Translations under genes and position numbers: made by a program | From: CAG-791 sp045130475 | Lineage (GTDB): Bacteria > Bacillota > Clostridia > Lachnospirales > Lachnospiraceae | NCBI GenBank assembly: GCA_045130475.1 | Contig: JBGUPU010000022.1 | Location: 1 to 64,000 of the forward strand | DNA: 64,000 nt | Direction: 5' to 3' | Shown here: one piece after another, positions 8,407 to 17,174 of the stretch | Layout: every line of letters starts with the position of its first letter | Position numbering within the stretch: the first letter of the stretch is position 1 | Notes under the pieces: generated by a model | Databases searched by the model: none | The model's input: only the letters and a program-made list of their open reading frames with translations | Told to the model about the DNA's origin: nothing

Positions 8407-8571
8407 CTTCATCGCGGCCGGTCCTGAAAAGTCTTCCCCGGTTCATCAGGGGGCTGTCTGAAAAATGTGCTGAACATTATTTTGTTGGAACAGGATGGAA
8501 AATCCGTGTAGACCGGCGGATTTGTGCAGATGGCTTCCGTGTTGTGCTATTGTTACAAAAATATCAAAATA

Positions 8572-8585
8572 GTGAGCATGCTAAC
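8572..8585. promoter_or_regulatory. Near-palindrome upstream of lctP, possible operator
   Basis: GTGAGCATGCTAAC is a palindrome with one mismatched pair, about 80 bases upstream of the predicted lctP -35 box. A site for a GntR/LldR-type or other regulator is possible but unproven. Besides this, a promoter and a hairpin, nothing else is seen in the 431-base gap. Confidence 0.3.
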
Positions 8586-8664
8586 TGACAAATAATACCA
8601 GAGAGTGCGGAAAAATGGTCTTCATTTTATGCAATATTTATTAAAATAATCTAAATCTCGATAA

Positions 8665-8693
8665 TTGTATTTGTGCATTATTCGGATTATAAT
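8665..8693 (+). promoter_or_regulatory. Promoter of lctP
   Basis: TTGTAT at 8665-8670 and a perfect TATAAT at 8688-8693, spacer 17 bases. Transcription would begin near 8700. Confidence 0.65.
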
Positions 8694-8716
8694 GTTAATG
8701 TCACTAATTTATATTT

Positions 8717-8740
8717 ACCGTACGGGGGAGAAAGTACGGT
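8717..8740 (+). promoter_or_regulatory. Hairpin in the lctP leader
   Basis: ACCGTAC and GTACGGT form a perfect 7-bp stem with a purine-rich loop, 22 bases before the lctP start. It may be an RNA hairpin or, given its position just after the predicted start of transcription, an operator. Confidence 0.4.
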
Positions 8741-8762
8741 TCCTATTTGGGGAGGTGTTGAT

Positions 8763-10490
8763 ATGTATGCAATTATCTCGTTCATACCGATTGTTGTGAC
8801 GATCGTCCTGATGGTCGGTTTCAACTGGCCCGCAAAAAGGGCTCTGCCCCTTGCATGGGTACTCGCCGTTATCATCGGCGTTGCCGTCTGGAAAATGCCC
8901 TTTTTCAGCACAGACGGAACCAGTGCAGTAGGACAGACACTGACAGGTTTCCTCAGCGCGTTTGAGGTCCTTGTCATCATCTTCGGTGCGATCCTGATCA
9001 TGAACACCCTTTCACAGTCAGGCGCTATGGCCGCAATCAACGGCATGTTCAAGAGTATCACTCCGGACGCAAGACTTCAGGCTATCATCATCGGCTTCAT
9101 CTTCGGTGCATTCATTGAAGGTGCTGCAGGATTCGGTACACCCGCTGCTCTGGCAGGCCCCCTGATGATTTCCGTCGGTTTCCCGCCTCTCTGCGCAGCA
9201 ATGGTGGCGTTGATCTTCAACTCCGTTCCTGTATGTTTCGGCGCAGTAGGTACACCTACCAACACGGCATTTGCGACTGTCAAGGATGCTGTCACCGGAC
9301 TCGGCGGCAACCCTGATGCATGGAAAATGGCACTGACCTTCTGGTCTGCCCTTCCTCTGGCAATCGGCGCTGCTTTCATCATGATCATCGGTGTCGGCTT
9401 TGTCTGCAAATTCTATGGTAAGGACAAGAAGTTCAGCGATGTCTTCCCTGTAATCCCTTACATCATTTTTGTAACACTGGTCTTTGACGTATTCTATCTG
9501 CTGATCGCTGCATTCATCGGTCCGGAGCTGGTCTCCCTGCTGGCAGCCATCATCTCCCTGTTCGTCGTTATGTTCACCACCAAGAAGGGCTTCCTGGTTC
9601 CCAAGGATGTATGGACATTCGACAAGAAGGAGACCTGGGACAGCACCTGGCTCTCCACCACCAAGGTTCCGGAGCCCAAGCAGAGCGACATGAGCCTCGT
9701 CAAGGCATGGACTCCCTATGTTCTGATCGCCCTGATCCTCGTGATCACACGTGTTGCCCAGAGATTTGAGGCAAACGCAGGCACTTCCGGCTGGGCTGAC
9801 AAGCTCAAAACCATCACTATCGGTACCGGACAGAGCAACATCATCCTCGGCGCAAACTGGAACTGGGCAATCTGCTGGAGCCCCGGTATTGTATTCATCA
9901 TTGTAGCTCTGATCACAATCGGCCTTCACGGCATGAACGGCGACCGCGTCAAACTGGCATGGCAGGGTGCTCTGAAACAGGTCAGCGGCGCTGCAATCGC
10001 ACTGCTCTTCGGTGTGGCAATGGTTAATATCTTCCGCTTCACTTCCATGCCCGCAGAGCAGATTCCCGCAGGCGTGGCAGAGGGTGTTTCCTACTCCATG
10101 CTGTATGCAATGGCCAAGGGACTGGCTGACGTTGCCGGCCGCGGCTATCTTGTCATCGCTCCTTTCATCGGTGTTCTGGGCTCCTACATGTCCGGTTCCA
10201 ACACCGTATCGAACACACTGTTCAGCTCCCTGCAGTTTACTACAGCAGGTATCGTAGGACTTCCTTATGTCCTGATCGTTGCTCTGCAGAATAACGGCGG
10301 CGCGATCGGCAACATGATCTGCGTCAACAACGTAGTATCCGCTTGTGCAACAACCGGTACCAACGGAAATGAAGGCCGTATCATCAGAGCCAACATTATC
10401 CCCTGCGCAGTTTTCTGCATCATCGTCGTAGTTGTAATGTTTATTGCGATTGCGATGGGCATCAATCCGGAAGCACTTCCTTATGCTTGA
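8763..10490 (+). CDS. lctP: L-lactate permease family transporter
   Basis: Imports lactate (or glycolate) across the membrane, probably with protons. The 575-residue protein is hydrophobic throughout, with 12 or more predicted helices. It carries family landmarks: FIEGAAGFGTPAALAGPL at about residues 116-133, GAVGTPTNTAF, and the C-terminal GSYMSGSNTVSNTLFSSLQ. The ATG at 8763 has GGAGGTG six bases upstream; an open frame further upstream runs through the promoter and hairpin. glcD follows 132 bases later without a terminator, so the pair probably forms a lactate-use operon. Which lactate isomer or related acid is carried cannot be read from the sequence. Confidence 0.93.
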   Translation: MYAIISFIPIVVTIVLMVGFNWPAKRALPLAWVLAVIIGVAVWKMPFFSTDGTSAVGQTLTGFLSAFEVLVIIFGAILIMNTLSQSGAMAAINGMFKSITPDARLQAIIIGFIFGAFIEGAAGFGTPAALAGPLMISVGFPPLCAAMVALIFNSVPVCFGAVGTPTNTAFATVKDAVTGLGGNPDAWKMALTFWSALPLAIGAAFIMIIGVGFVCKFYGKDKKFSDVFPVIPYIIFVTLVFDVFYLLIAAFIGPELVSLLAAIISLFVVMFTTKKGFLVPKDVWTFDKKETWDSTWLSTTKVPEPKQSDMSLVKAWTPYVLIALILVITRVAQRFEANAGTSGWADKLKTITIGTGQSNIILGANWNWAICWSPGIVFIIVALITIGLHGMNGDRVKLAWQGALKQVSGAAIALLFGVAMVNIFRFTSMPAEQIPAGVAEGVSYSMLYAMAKGLADVAGRGYLVIAPFIGVLGSYMSGSNTVSNTLFSSLQFTTAGIVGLPYVLIVALQNNGGAIGNMICVNNVVSACATTGTNGNEGRIIRANIIPCAVFCIIVVVVMFIAIAMGINPEALPYA

Positions 10491-10622
10491 TCAGGCAGGG
10501 TGCAGCCTGAAAGATGCTCTGAAATAATTGAACTGAATGGCATGTTATGAAACACATAAATGGGGAAGTATCACAAGGTGTAATCTGAAACTATTAACAT
10601 TTATCAATAAAGGAGAATGCAA

Positions 10623-12056
10623 ATGGCTCAATACAATCAGGTGACCCCCGAGATTATCGAGCAACTGAAGGTTGCGGCTAACGGACATGTGTATGTCGGA
10701 GAAGACATCAACGAAGACTACATGCGTGACGAGATGCCGATCTATGGCAAGAAGATGCCCGATGTTCTGATCCAGCCTCTGACTACGGAGGAAGTCTCCG
10801 CAGTCATGAAGATCTGCAATGACAATCTGATCCCTGTCACCCCCCGCGGCGCAGGTACAGGCCTTGTCGGCGCCAGCGTTGCCGTTCTCGGCGGCGTTAT
10901 GCTCGACACTCAGAAGATGAACCAGATTCTCGAGTATGATTACGAGAACATGGTAGTCCGTGTACAGCCCGGCGTTCTGCTGAACGACCTCGCTGAGGAC
11001 TGTGTACGTCAGGGACTTCTGTATCCCCCGGATCCCGGTGAGAAGTTTGCCTGCCTCGGCGGCAACGTCTCCACCAACGCGGGCGGCATGCGCGCAGTTA
11101 AATACGGCGCAACACGTGATTATGTCCGCGCAATGAAAGTTGTCCTGGCAAACGGCGAAGTCGTAGACTTCGGCGCACAGGTCAGCAAGACCTCCACAGG
11201 CTACAGCCTGATCAACCTGATGATCGGTGCTGAAGGTACACTTGGCGTTATCACCGAGCTGACCCTCAAGATCATCCCTGCTCCCAAGGCAGTCGTATCC
11301 CTGATCATCCCCTTCGAGGATCTGGAGACGGCTATCTCCACAGTTCCGAAGATCAAGATGGCTCAGCTGGATCCTCAGGCTCTGGAGTTCATGGAAAGAG
11401 AGATCATCCTTTCCAGTGAGCGCTTCATCGGCAGAGAGACTTTCCCCAAGTCCCTCGACGGACAGGAGATCGGCGCATATCTGCTGGTCACCTTCGACGG
11501 AAAAGATGAAGATGAGCTGAACAACGTTGTTGAGCAGGCCTGCGAGCTGGTTCTTGAAGCCGGCGCGATCGACGTCCTGGTCGCAGACACATCCACAAAG
11601 ATCAAAGATGCATGGGCTGCACGTTCCAGCTTCCTCGAGGCGATCGAGTCCGAGACCAAGCTCCTTGATGAGTGCGACGTCGTTGTTCCGATCAACAAGA
11701 TCGCTGAGTTCCTCACCTTCTCCAAACAGTTCGGCGAAGAGTGCGGCCTGGAGATCAAGAGCTTCGGCCATGCCGGCGACGGCAACCTCCACATCTACCA
11801 GTGCAGCAATGACCTGGAAGAGGAAGAGTTCAAGAGACGTGTCGACAAGTACTTCAACGTACTGTACAAACGCGCTACCGAGATCGGCGGACTTGTTTCC
11901 GGCGAGCACGGTATCGGACGCGGCAAGATGAAATATCTGCGTGAGTGCCTGGGCGATACATCCATCAACCTGATGTTCGGAATCAAGAAGGTCTTCGATC
12001 CCAACCTGATTCTCAACCCCGGCAAGGTCTGCTATCCTGTCGAAGGTGTAGACTGA
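10623..12056 (+). CDS. glcD: FAD-linked D-lactate/glycolate dehydrogenase (GlcD-type)
   Basis: Oxidises a 2-hydroxy acid, D-lactate or glycolate, to the 2-oxo acid with FAD. The 477-residue protein has the PCMH-type FAD domain in the N-terminal half (PVTPRGAGTGLVGASV, CLGGNVSTNAGGMRAVKYG, GAEGTLGVITELTL). The C-terminal oxidase domain contains FGHAGDGNLHIY and ends GEHGIGRGKMKY, then FDPNLILNPGK. Two ATGs lie close together; the second, at 10623, is seven bases from AGGAG and is preferred over 10617. It sits behind lctP. In anaerobes such enzymes can work with an electron-transfer flavoprotein, but no etfAB is nearby. Confidence 0.9.
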   Translation: MAQYNQVTPEIIEQLKVAANGHVYVGEDINEDYMRDEMPIYGKKMPDVLIQPLTTEEVSAVMKICNDNLIPVTPRGAGTGLVGASVAVLGGVMLDTQKMNQILEYDYENMVVRVQPGVLLNDLAEDCVRQGLLYPPDPGEKFACLGGNVSTNAGGMRAVKYGATRDYVRAMKVVLANGEVVDFGAQVSKTSTGYSLINLMIGAEGTLGVITELTLKIIPAPKAVVSLIIPFEDLETAISTVPKIKMAQLDPQALEFMEREIILSSERFIGRETFPKSLDGQEIGAYLLVTFDGKDEDELNNVVEQACELVLEAGAIDVLVADTSTKIKDAWAARSSFLEAIESETKLLDECDVVVPINKIAEFLTFSKQFGEECGLEIKSFGHAGDGNLHIYQCSNDLEEEEFKRRVDKYFNVLYKRATEIGGLVSGEHGIGRGKMKYLRECLGDTSINLMFGIKKVFDPNLILNPGKVCYPVEGVD

Positions 12057-12148
12057 TCAGAGTTTTTTGAAAGACAAACAAGTCCGGATACGGTGAGCAG
12101 GGCTTATGAAAGCCCTGCCTGCCGTACGGCATATAGCGGGATGTAATG

Positions 12149-12186
12149 AAAAAGGAGGCTGCGGAATAACCGCAGTCTCCTTTTAA
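12149..12186 (+). terminator. Terminator after glcD
   Basis: AAAAGGAG and CTGCGG pair with CCGCAG and CTCCTTTT, ending in a short T run. A second hairpin, GCAGGGCTT/AAGCCCTGC at 12097-12118, lies before it without a T tail. The remainder of the 341-base gap holds only the next promoter. Confidence 0.8.
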
Positions 12187-12288
12187 CGTGAAAAGAGGAG
12201 GCAGTGAACCCGGTCAGCTCGGTCGTATACGAAAGCACATGATCGTTAGATGGAGTGATCATTCGGTCTACCATTTTATGAGGATTAT

Positions 12289-12297
12289 TGTTATAAT
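12289..12297 (+). promoter_or_regulatory. Extended -10 promoter of the binding-protein gene
   Basis: TGTTATAAT, a TG-extended -10 box, about 100 bases before the gene; no clear -35 box. Confidence 0.45.
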
Positions 12298-12397
12298 TGT
12301 AACTGTTCCTTTTTCTTGGAACCCGGAACAGGCGAGTTTTGGATCAGGAAATATTTACAGGTAACGACAGACTGAACTATCAGGGGGGAAGCCTGCT

Positions 12398-13591
12398 ATG
12401 TACTGGAAAAATAATATGCGTTTGAAATATCTGGCTGCAGTATTGCTGTCTGTTGCACTGCTGGCCGCCGGCTGCGGAAACGGGAATGCTGCTCCCGCAG
12501 CCGAACAGGCTTCAGAGGATATGACAGAAGCTGCGCAGATGTCGGATACAGAAGCGATGGCGGAAGTTGTAGAGGAAGAAAAGATCACAACGGAGAATGC
12601 CCTCGTAGGGATCTGCTTTGCAAGTTCCCGGACAGGAGATAATGAGTATCTGTATCATGCGCTGCAGGACGAGCTGGTCCTGCGCGGCTTCTCGGCCGGA
12701 AACATTGTGGCAAAGGAAATGACTGATCACAGATCCAGGCAGGCAGAAGAGATTGATGAGTGTCTGGAGCAGGGATGTTCGCTGCTGATCGTTGCAGCAG
12801 TTGATGACAGAAAGATTCCTGAGATCGTGGACAAAGCAGCGGCTGCAGAGGCAGGTGTGGTGTTTGTAAACTGTACACCGGCAGAGGAAGAGATTCTTCG
12901 CTGGACAGAGCAGAATATGAATGCAGTCTGGATCGGCTCAACCTATGAGCAGGATCTCTCTATCCAGATGAAGATTCTTTATGATTACAGCGGAACAGAC
13001 CGGGGTCTGGACTTTAATGAAGACGGTCATGTCGGTGCTCTTCTGGTCGGCGGCGGAGAACAGGCGCGGGCAGCTCTGGAGGAAACGGTCCGCGATTTGG
13101 GATCGGAGCTGCAGATCCTGGGTGAAACAGATTCCGAAGATGATGAGGAAATATCCCTGTATACGCAGGAAATCCTGAACGCCCACAAAAAAGAGGCAGA
13201 GCTGGTGCTCTGCAGTACGGAGCACGCAGCCCTGGCAGCTGCGGACGGTGTACAGCTCCGGCACAGGCTTGTGGGCAGAGACATTCTGGTCATTGGAGCG
13301 GGCACGCATGAAGATACCTGCACAGCGATCATCAATAAGCTGATGAGCGGGTCGACCTTTGTGGATTTCTATGAGCAGGCTAAGCTCACAGGGATCGCCG
13401 CAAAAGACATGGTCGAAGGAAATCAGGCCAAGAAAACAATTGCCGATGTTATTTTCAAGGTGACGGAAGAGAATGCGCAGGAGGTGCTTGACCAGCTCTG
13501 GAAGACCAGGAGCGGGAACGCTGCAGAAAATACCACTGAGGAGGCTGCTTCCGAAGAGGAATCTTCTTCAGAGGGAGAGGACGAGGAGTGA
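12398..13591 (+). CDS. Sugar-binding lipoprotein, galactose-binding-protein type
   Basis: A 397-residue lipoprotein: signal peptide with lipobox LAAGC (cysteine about residue 26), then a type I periplasmic-binding fold of the kind that binds galactose, ribose and similar sugars. The segment GLDFNEDGHVGALLVGGGE resembles the calcium-binding loop region of MglB-type proteins. The C-terminus is a serine/glutamate-rich tail (about residues 370-397) not usual in the family. GGGGGGAAG precedes the ATG; a second ATG six codons later is possible. No ABC ATPase or permease is next to it, so it is an orphan: it may serve a distant transporter or act as a sensor. The ligand is unknown. Confidence 0.75.
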   Translation: MYWKNNMRLKYLAAVLLSVALLAAGCGNGNAAPAAEQASEDMTEAAQMSDTEAMAEVVEEEKITTENALVGICFASSRTGDNEYLYHALQDELVLRGFSAGNIVAKEMTDHRSRQAEEIDECLEQGCSLLIVAAVDDRKIPEIVDKAAAAEAGVVFVNCTPAEEEILRWTEQNMNAVWIGSTYEQDLSIQMKILYDYSGTDRGLDFNEDGHVGALLVGGGEQARAALEETVRDLGSELQILGETDSEDDEEISLYTQEILNAHKKEAELVLCSTEHAALAAADGVQLRHRLVGRDILVIGAGTHEDTCTAIINKLMSGSTFVDFYEQAKLTGIAAKDMVEGNQAKKTIADVIFKVTEENAQEVLDQLWKTRSGNAAENTTEEAASEEESSSEGEDEE

Positions 13592-13688
13592 CAGGAGAGG
13601 TCTGCCGCAGAAGACAGAACTGCAGAATAGTCAATTACAGCAAATGTATTTATGTCCGCTGTTCTATGAACGGCGCGGAGGAAATTGA

Positions 13689-15548
13689 ATGGATTTTCAG
13701 AAATTTTTTGACGGCGATCTGTATGATGTATATAAATACATGGGCGCCCATGTGCAGGACGGCGGAGTAGTATTCCGCACCTATGCGCCGCGGGCAAATA
13801 AGGTCTGCATCATCGGAGAGTTCAACAACTGGACCGAAGAAGAAATGAAAATGCCGGTCAAGTTCCAGTTCTATGAGATTTTTGAAAAAGACGCGAAACC
13901 CGGCCAGATGTACAAGTATGTCATTTATGGAAAAAACGGCCGCGTAGAGCACTGTGACCCCTATGGTTTTGGAATGGAACTGCGCCCGAATTTTGCTTCG
14001 ATCATCCGTGATCTCGACGCCTATACATTTACTGATGACGAATGGATGAAGAAGAGGACGCGCTGCTATGATGCGCCCCTCAATATTTATGAGCTGCATC
14101 TTGGGTCTTTCAGACGCAATGAGAAGGATCCCAATGGCTGGTATACATACGAGGAGATCGCGGATGAGCTGATCGAGTATGTGAAATCCAACGGCTATAC
14201 CCATGTCGAGTTTATGCCCCTGTCCGAGCACCCTTTTGACGGAAGCTGGGGGTATCAGAGCACCGGTTTTTTCAGTCCGACTTCACGCTATGGTACGGCA
14301 CAGCAGCTCCAGAAGCTGATCGACCGTCTGCACAATGCAGGGATCGGGGCGATCATTGACTTCGTTCCGGCCCACTTTGCGCTGGATTACTATGGACTTC
14401 GTCAGTACGACGGAAGTGAGCTGTACGAGTATCCGCCCAGTGATGTCTCGGACAGCGAGTGGGGCAGCTGCAACTTTATTTTTGCCCGCCGCGAGGTGGC
14501 CTGCTTCATGCAGTCCGCTGCCAACTACTGGCTCACGGAGTATCATTTTGACGGCCTGCGCATGGATGCCATCAGCCGTGTGATCTACTGGATGGGCAAT
14601 GAGCTCCGCGGTGTCAATGAAACGGCGGTTGCTTTCCTGAAAAAAATGAATGCCGGCATCCACAGGCTGCATCCGACAGCCATGCTGATCGCAGAGGACA
14701 GCACTTCTTATCCGGGATGTACAAAACCCGCGGAAGAGGGCGGTCTCGGATTCGATTACAAGTGGGATCTGGGCTGGATGAATGATACGCTGGATTATTT
14801 CATGAAGACTTCAGACGAGCGCTCCAAGCGCCCTGAGCTGCTGACATTCTCCATGTACTATTATTATAATGAGCGCCACCTGCTCCCTCTTTCCCACGAC
14901 GAAGTTGTCCACGGCAAGAGGACGATCGTCGACAAGATTTTCGGCTCTTATGAGGAGAAGTTCCCGCAGCTGCGCTCTCTCTATATGTATATGTACGTCC
15001 ATCCGGGCAAGAAGCTCAATTTCATGGGCAATGAAATCGCCATGTTCAGAGAGTGGGATGAGACGAAGGAACCGGACAATTTCCTTCTCAAATATCCCAT
15101 GCACGATTCCTTCCACAAGTATATGATCAGACTCAACGAGGTCTACCGCGAGTATGGGGCTCTTTCCTCGGCAGATTATGATCCGGCAGGTTTTTCCTGG
15201 CTTGCCATGAATGACCAGGGCCGCGATGTTTTCGCGATCCGCAGGAACGCCGCGGTCAATATTGCAGCCGCAGGCCAAAATGCAGGAAGGCCCGAAGCCG
15301 GAAAGGCTTCTCTGCCTGAGAACGACACGTGTGATATCGCTGCTGTGTTCAACTTCTCAGACCGCGCGAGAATGCTCACCCTCAAGCCGGAGAAAAAGGA
15401 AAAATGGACACTGATCCTTCACACCGACTGGCAGTGCTGGAGCGGACAGAAAAAAGAGGAGGCCGAACAGATCGTTACCATGGCAAAAGCGCCCATGACA
15501 CTGGAACTTCCTCCCTTCAGCGGCGCCCTGTACAGCATCTGCTCCTGA
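13689..15548 (+). CDS. glgB: 1,4-alpha-glucan branching enzyme
   Basis: Makes alpha-1,6 branches in glycogen. The 619-residue protein has an N-terminal carbohydrate-binding domain (FRTYAPRANKVCIIGEFNNW at about residues 29-48), a GH13 barrel and a C-terminal beta domain. The catalytic triad can be placed at Asp293 (DGLRMDAISRVIYW), Glu336 (LIAEDST) and Asp404 (LPLSHDEVVHGKR). GGAGGAAATTGA precedes the ATG. No other glycogen gene is adjacent, so the gene stands apart from a glgCDAP cluster. It lies 97 bases after the sugar-binding lipoprotein and 47 bases before sortase. Confidence 0.95.
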   Translation: MDFQKFFDGDLYDVYKYMGAHVQDGGVVFRTYAPRANKVCIIGEFNNWTEEEMKMPVKFQFYEIFEKDAKPGQMYKYVIYGKNGRVEHCDPYGFGMELRPNFASIIRDLDAYTFTDDEWMKKRTRCYDAPLNIYELHLGSFRRNEKDPNGWYTYEEIADELIEYVKSNGYTHVEFMPLSEHPFDGSWGYQSTGFFSPTSRYGTAQQLQKLIDRLHNAGIGAIIDFVPAHFALDYYGLRQYDGSELYEYPPSDVSDSEWGSCNFIFARREVACFMQSAANYWLTEYHFDGLRMDAISRVIYWMGNELRGVNETAVAFLKKMNAGIHRLHPTAMLIAEDSTSYPGCTKPAEEGGLGFDYKWDLGWMNDTLDYFMKTSDERSKRPELLTFSMYYYYNERHLLPLSHDEVVHGKRTIVDKIFGSYEEKFPQLRSLYMYMYVHPGKKLNFMGNEIAMFREWDETKEPDNFLLKYPMHDSFHKYMIRLNEVYREYGALSSADYDPAGFSWLAMNDQGRDVFAIRRNAAVNIAAAGQNAGRPEAGKASLPENDTCDIAAVFNFSDRARMLTLKPEKKEKWTLILHTDWQCWSGQKKEEAEQIVTMAKAPMTLELPPFSGALYSICS

Positions 15549-15595
15549 GAAACGGAGCCCATGTGCGTGTGTTTTGAAACATTGACTGGAATAAA

Positions 15596-16342
15596 ATGAA
15601 AAGAATAATCATCAACCTTTTACTGATTGTTTTTGTGGGAATCCTTGCTTTCAGCGGATACCGGCTCTACAGTATTTTTTCCGAGTACCGCAGAGGCCGT
15701 GAGCAGTATAAAAAGACTGCGGAACAGTTCATGACGGAAAAAGAAGAAACCGGGCAGGAGGAAATTGAAAAAGCGCCGATCGAGATTGATTTTGAGAGTC
15801 TGCTCAAGGAAAATCCTGACGTGGCAGGATGGATCTACTGTCCCGATACGGTTGTAAATTACCCTGTCATGCATGGCGAGGACAATGACCTTTACCTGCA
15901 CCACATGATCAACAAGGAGTACAATTTCGCGGGATGCATATTTGAGGACTGCTACAATTCCCGCGGGCAGATCGATCCGGCGACGATCCTGTATGGACAC
16001 AGCATGAACGACGGTTCCATGTTCGCCATGATCCACGAGTATACCAAGCAGGAATACTACGACGAGCACCCGACAATGTGGTATCTGACACCTGCACAGA
16101 ATTACCGGCTCAATCTGGTGGCAGGTTTTGTAGCGACGGATAACGACCCTGTCTACAACCTTTTTCAGACGCCGCAGGAGATGCAGGCCTATCTGCAGGA
16201 TGCCCTCGAAAAGTCCACCTTTAAATCGGACAAGCAATACTACCTGGAAACCGTCGACAGGATCATTGTTCTGTCGACCTGTGCCTACGAGTTCAACAAC
16301 GCCAGGTATATCCTGATCGCCGTACCCATTCCGGTCGGGTGA
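15596..16342 (+). CDS. srtB: Class B sortase
   Basis: A membrane-anchored transpeptidase that joins surface proteins to the cell wall or links pilins. The 248-residue protein has one N-terminal helix (about residues 4-24) and a sortase domain whose catalytic residues can be placed: His135 (YGHSM), Cys229 (LSTCAYEF) and Arg237 (ARYILIA). Length and the pattern NPDVAGWIYCPDTVVNYPVMHGED are typical of class B. No protein with a sorting signal is encoded nearby, so its substrate is elsewhere. It ends at a terminator shared with the opposite-strand gene. Confidence 0.92.
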   Translation: MKRIIINLLLIVFVGILAFSGYRLYSIFSEYRRGREQYKKTAEQFMTEKEETGQEEIEKAPIEIDFESLLKENPDVAGWIYCPDTVVNYPVMHGEDNDLYLHHMINKEYNFAGCIFEDCYNSRGQIDPATILYGHSMNDGSMFAMIHEYTKQEYYDEHPTMWYLTPAQNYRLNLVAGFVATDNDPVYNLFQTPQEMQAYLQDALEKSTFKSDKQYYLETVDRIIVLSTCAYEFNNARYILIAVPIPVG

Positions 16343-16363
16343 AAAATGAAAACAGCTGTATGC

Positions 16364-16395
16364 AAAAAGCCAGAGGTTTTATCCCCTGGCTTTTT
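16364..16395. terminator. Bidirectional terminator, sortase and thioesterase
   Basis: AAAAAGCCAGAGG pairs with CCCCTGGCTTTTT; the A run on one side and T run on the other make it work in both directions between convergent genes. Confidence 0.9.
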
Positions 16396-16410
16396 CTTGT
16401 TTTCCTGGGT

Positions 16411-16821
16411 TTATGCTTTTGCGGGAAGTTTGAAGCCGTTGGTGGAGACTTCCGCGATCTTTGTACCCAGTTCATCTGTGATGCGCACTTTATAGAAGGA
16501 GGTCGACCGGCCGTCCTTGAGGACTTCCGCCTCGCCGATCAGCGTTTTTCCTTTTGCAGCTCCGAGGAAGTTGATCTGACTGGAGAGAGTGACTGTGTCG
16601 GCCCTGTCGTATTCATAGTTGGTCGCGACGGCAAAGGCAAAATCAGCCATCGTATAATAGACCGCTCCCATGACCCGGTTTACAGCGTTTATGTGTCTCT
16701 CATCTATCTTCAGTGTGACTTTGGCATATCCGGGACGGGCATCCGCAATTTCGATGCCGGTCGTTCCGGTTGCATATACATCATTTTTGAAAAATTCTCT
16801 CACTTCCTCCAGTGTCCGCAT
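16411..16821 (-). CDS. PaaI-type hotdog-fold thioesterase
   Basis: A 136-residue single-domain hotdog thioesterase that would hydrolyse an acyl-CoA. The sequence follows the PaaI pattern: a central helix segment HINAVNRVMGAVYYTMADFAFAVA, with the hydrophobic helix after a small glycine turn, then strands through TVTLSSQINFLGAAKG and STSFYKVRITDELG. It is transcribed toward sortase and shares its terminator. The upstream 353-base gap contains an imperfect 24-base direct repeat. The substrate is unknown; these enzymes often act in CoA recycling or aromatic acid metabolism. Confidence 0.85.
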   Translation of the reverse strand: MRTLEEVREFFKNDVYATGTTGIEIADARPGYAKVTLKIDERHINAVNRVMGAVYYTMADFAFAVATNYEYDRADTVTLSSQINFLGAAKGKTLIGEAEVLKDGRSTSFYKVRITDELGTKIAEVSTNGFKLPAKA

Positions 16822-16882
16822 GGTATACCTTCTTTCCGATCTCTGATCTCACTCTTGATCAGCCAGCTGCAGTGCTGACTTC

Positions 16883-16965
16883 TGCCCGTCTGTGCCCGGA
16901 GAAGACGCCGCCGATCAGAATCCGTCACAGGCGATGAACTTTGCCCGTCTGTGTCCGGAGTAGAC
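16883..16965. repeat. Imperfect 24-bp direct repeat
   Basis: TGCCCGTCTGTGCCCGGAGA at 16883 recurs at 16942 with two differences over 24 bases, 59 bases apart. It lies between the divergent thioesterase and GTPase genes. It may be a regulatory site for the - strand gene or a local duplication. The rest of this 353-base gap shows no gene. Confidence 0.5.
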
Positions 16966-17174
16966 TGCCCGGCTGTCCTGACATCCTGACTTTCGGCTTT
17001 AAAGTGTAACACTATGAACCTGCGGACGTCAAACAAAAAAGGAGGAGGCCGGATTCCGGCATCGAAAGTGCGGCTTGCAAAATAATACAGGAAATAGGAT
17101 AATGAGAAACGTGTCCCGGCACCCGCAGGGGCCGGAACAGACCGCTGCTGACTGCGTCGGAGAAGGAGAGATTT

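Noticed and set aside
10545..11909. Long - strand frame (454 codons) across glcD
   Set aside because: Opposite-strand shadow of glcD, with a Leu/Asp/Val-rich composition typical of such shadows.
15596..16342. Nearby sortase substrate
   Set aside because: No protein in the window has a C-terminal LPxTG-like or NPxTN-like signal followed by a helix and basic tail; the PotD tail lacks a sorting motif.
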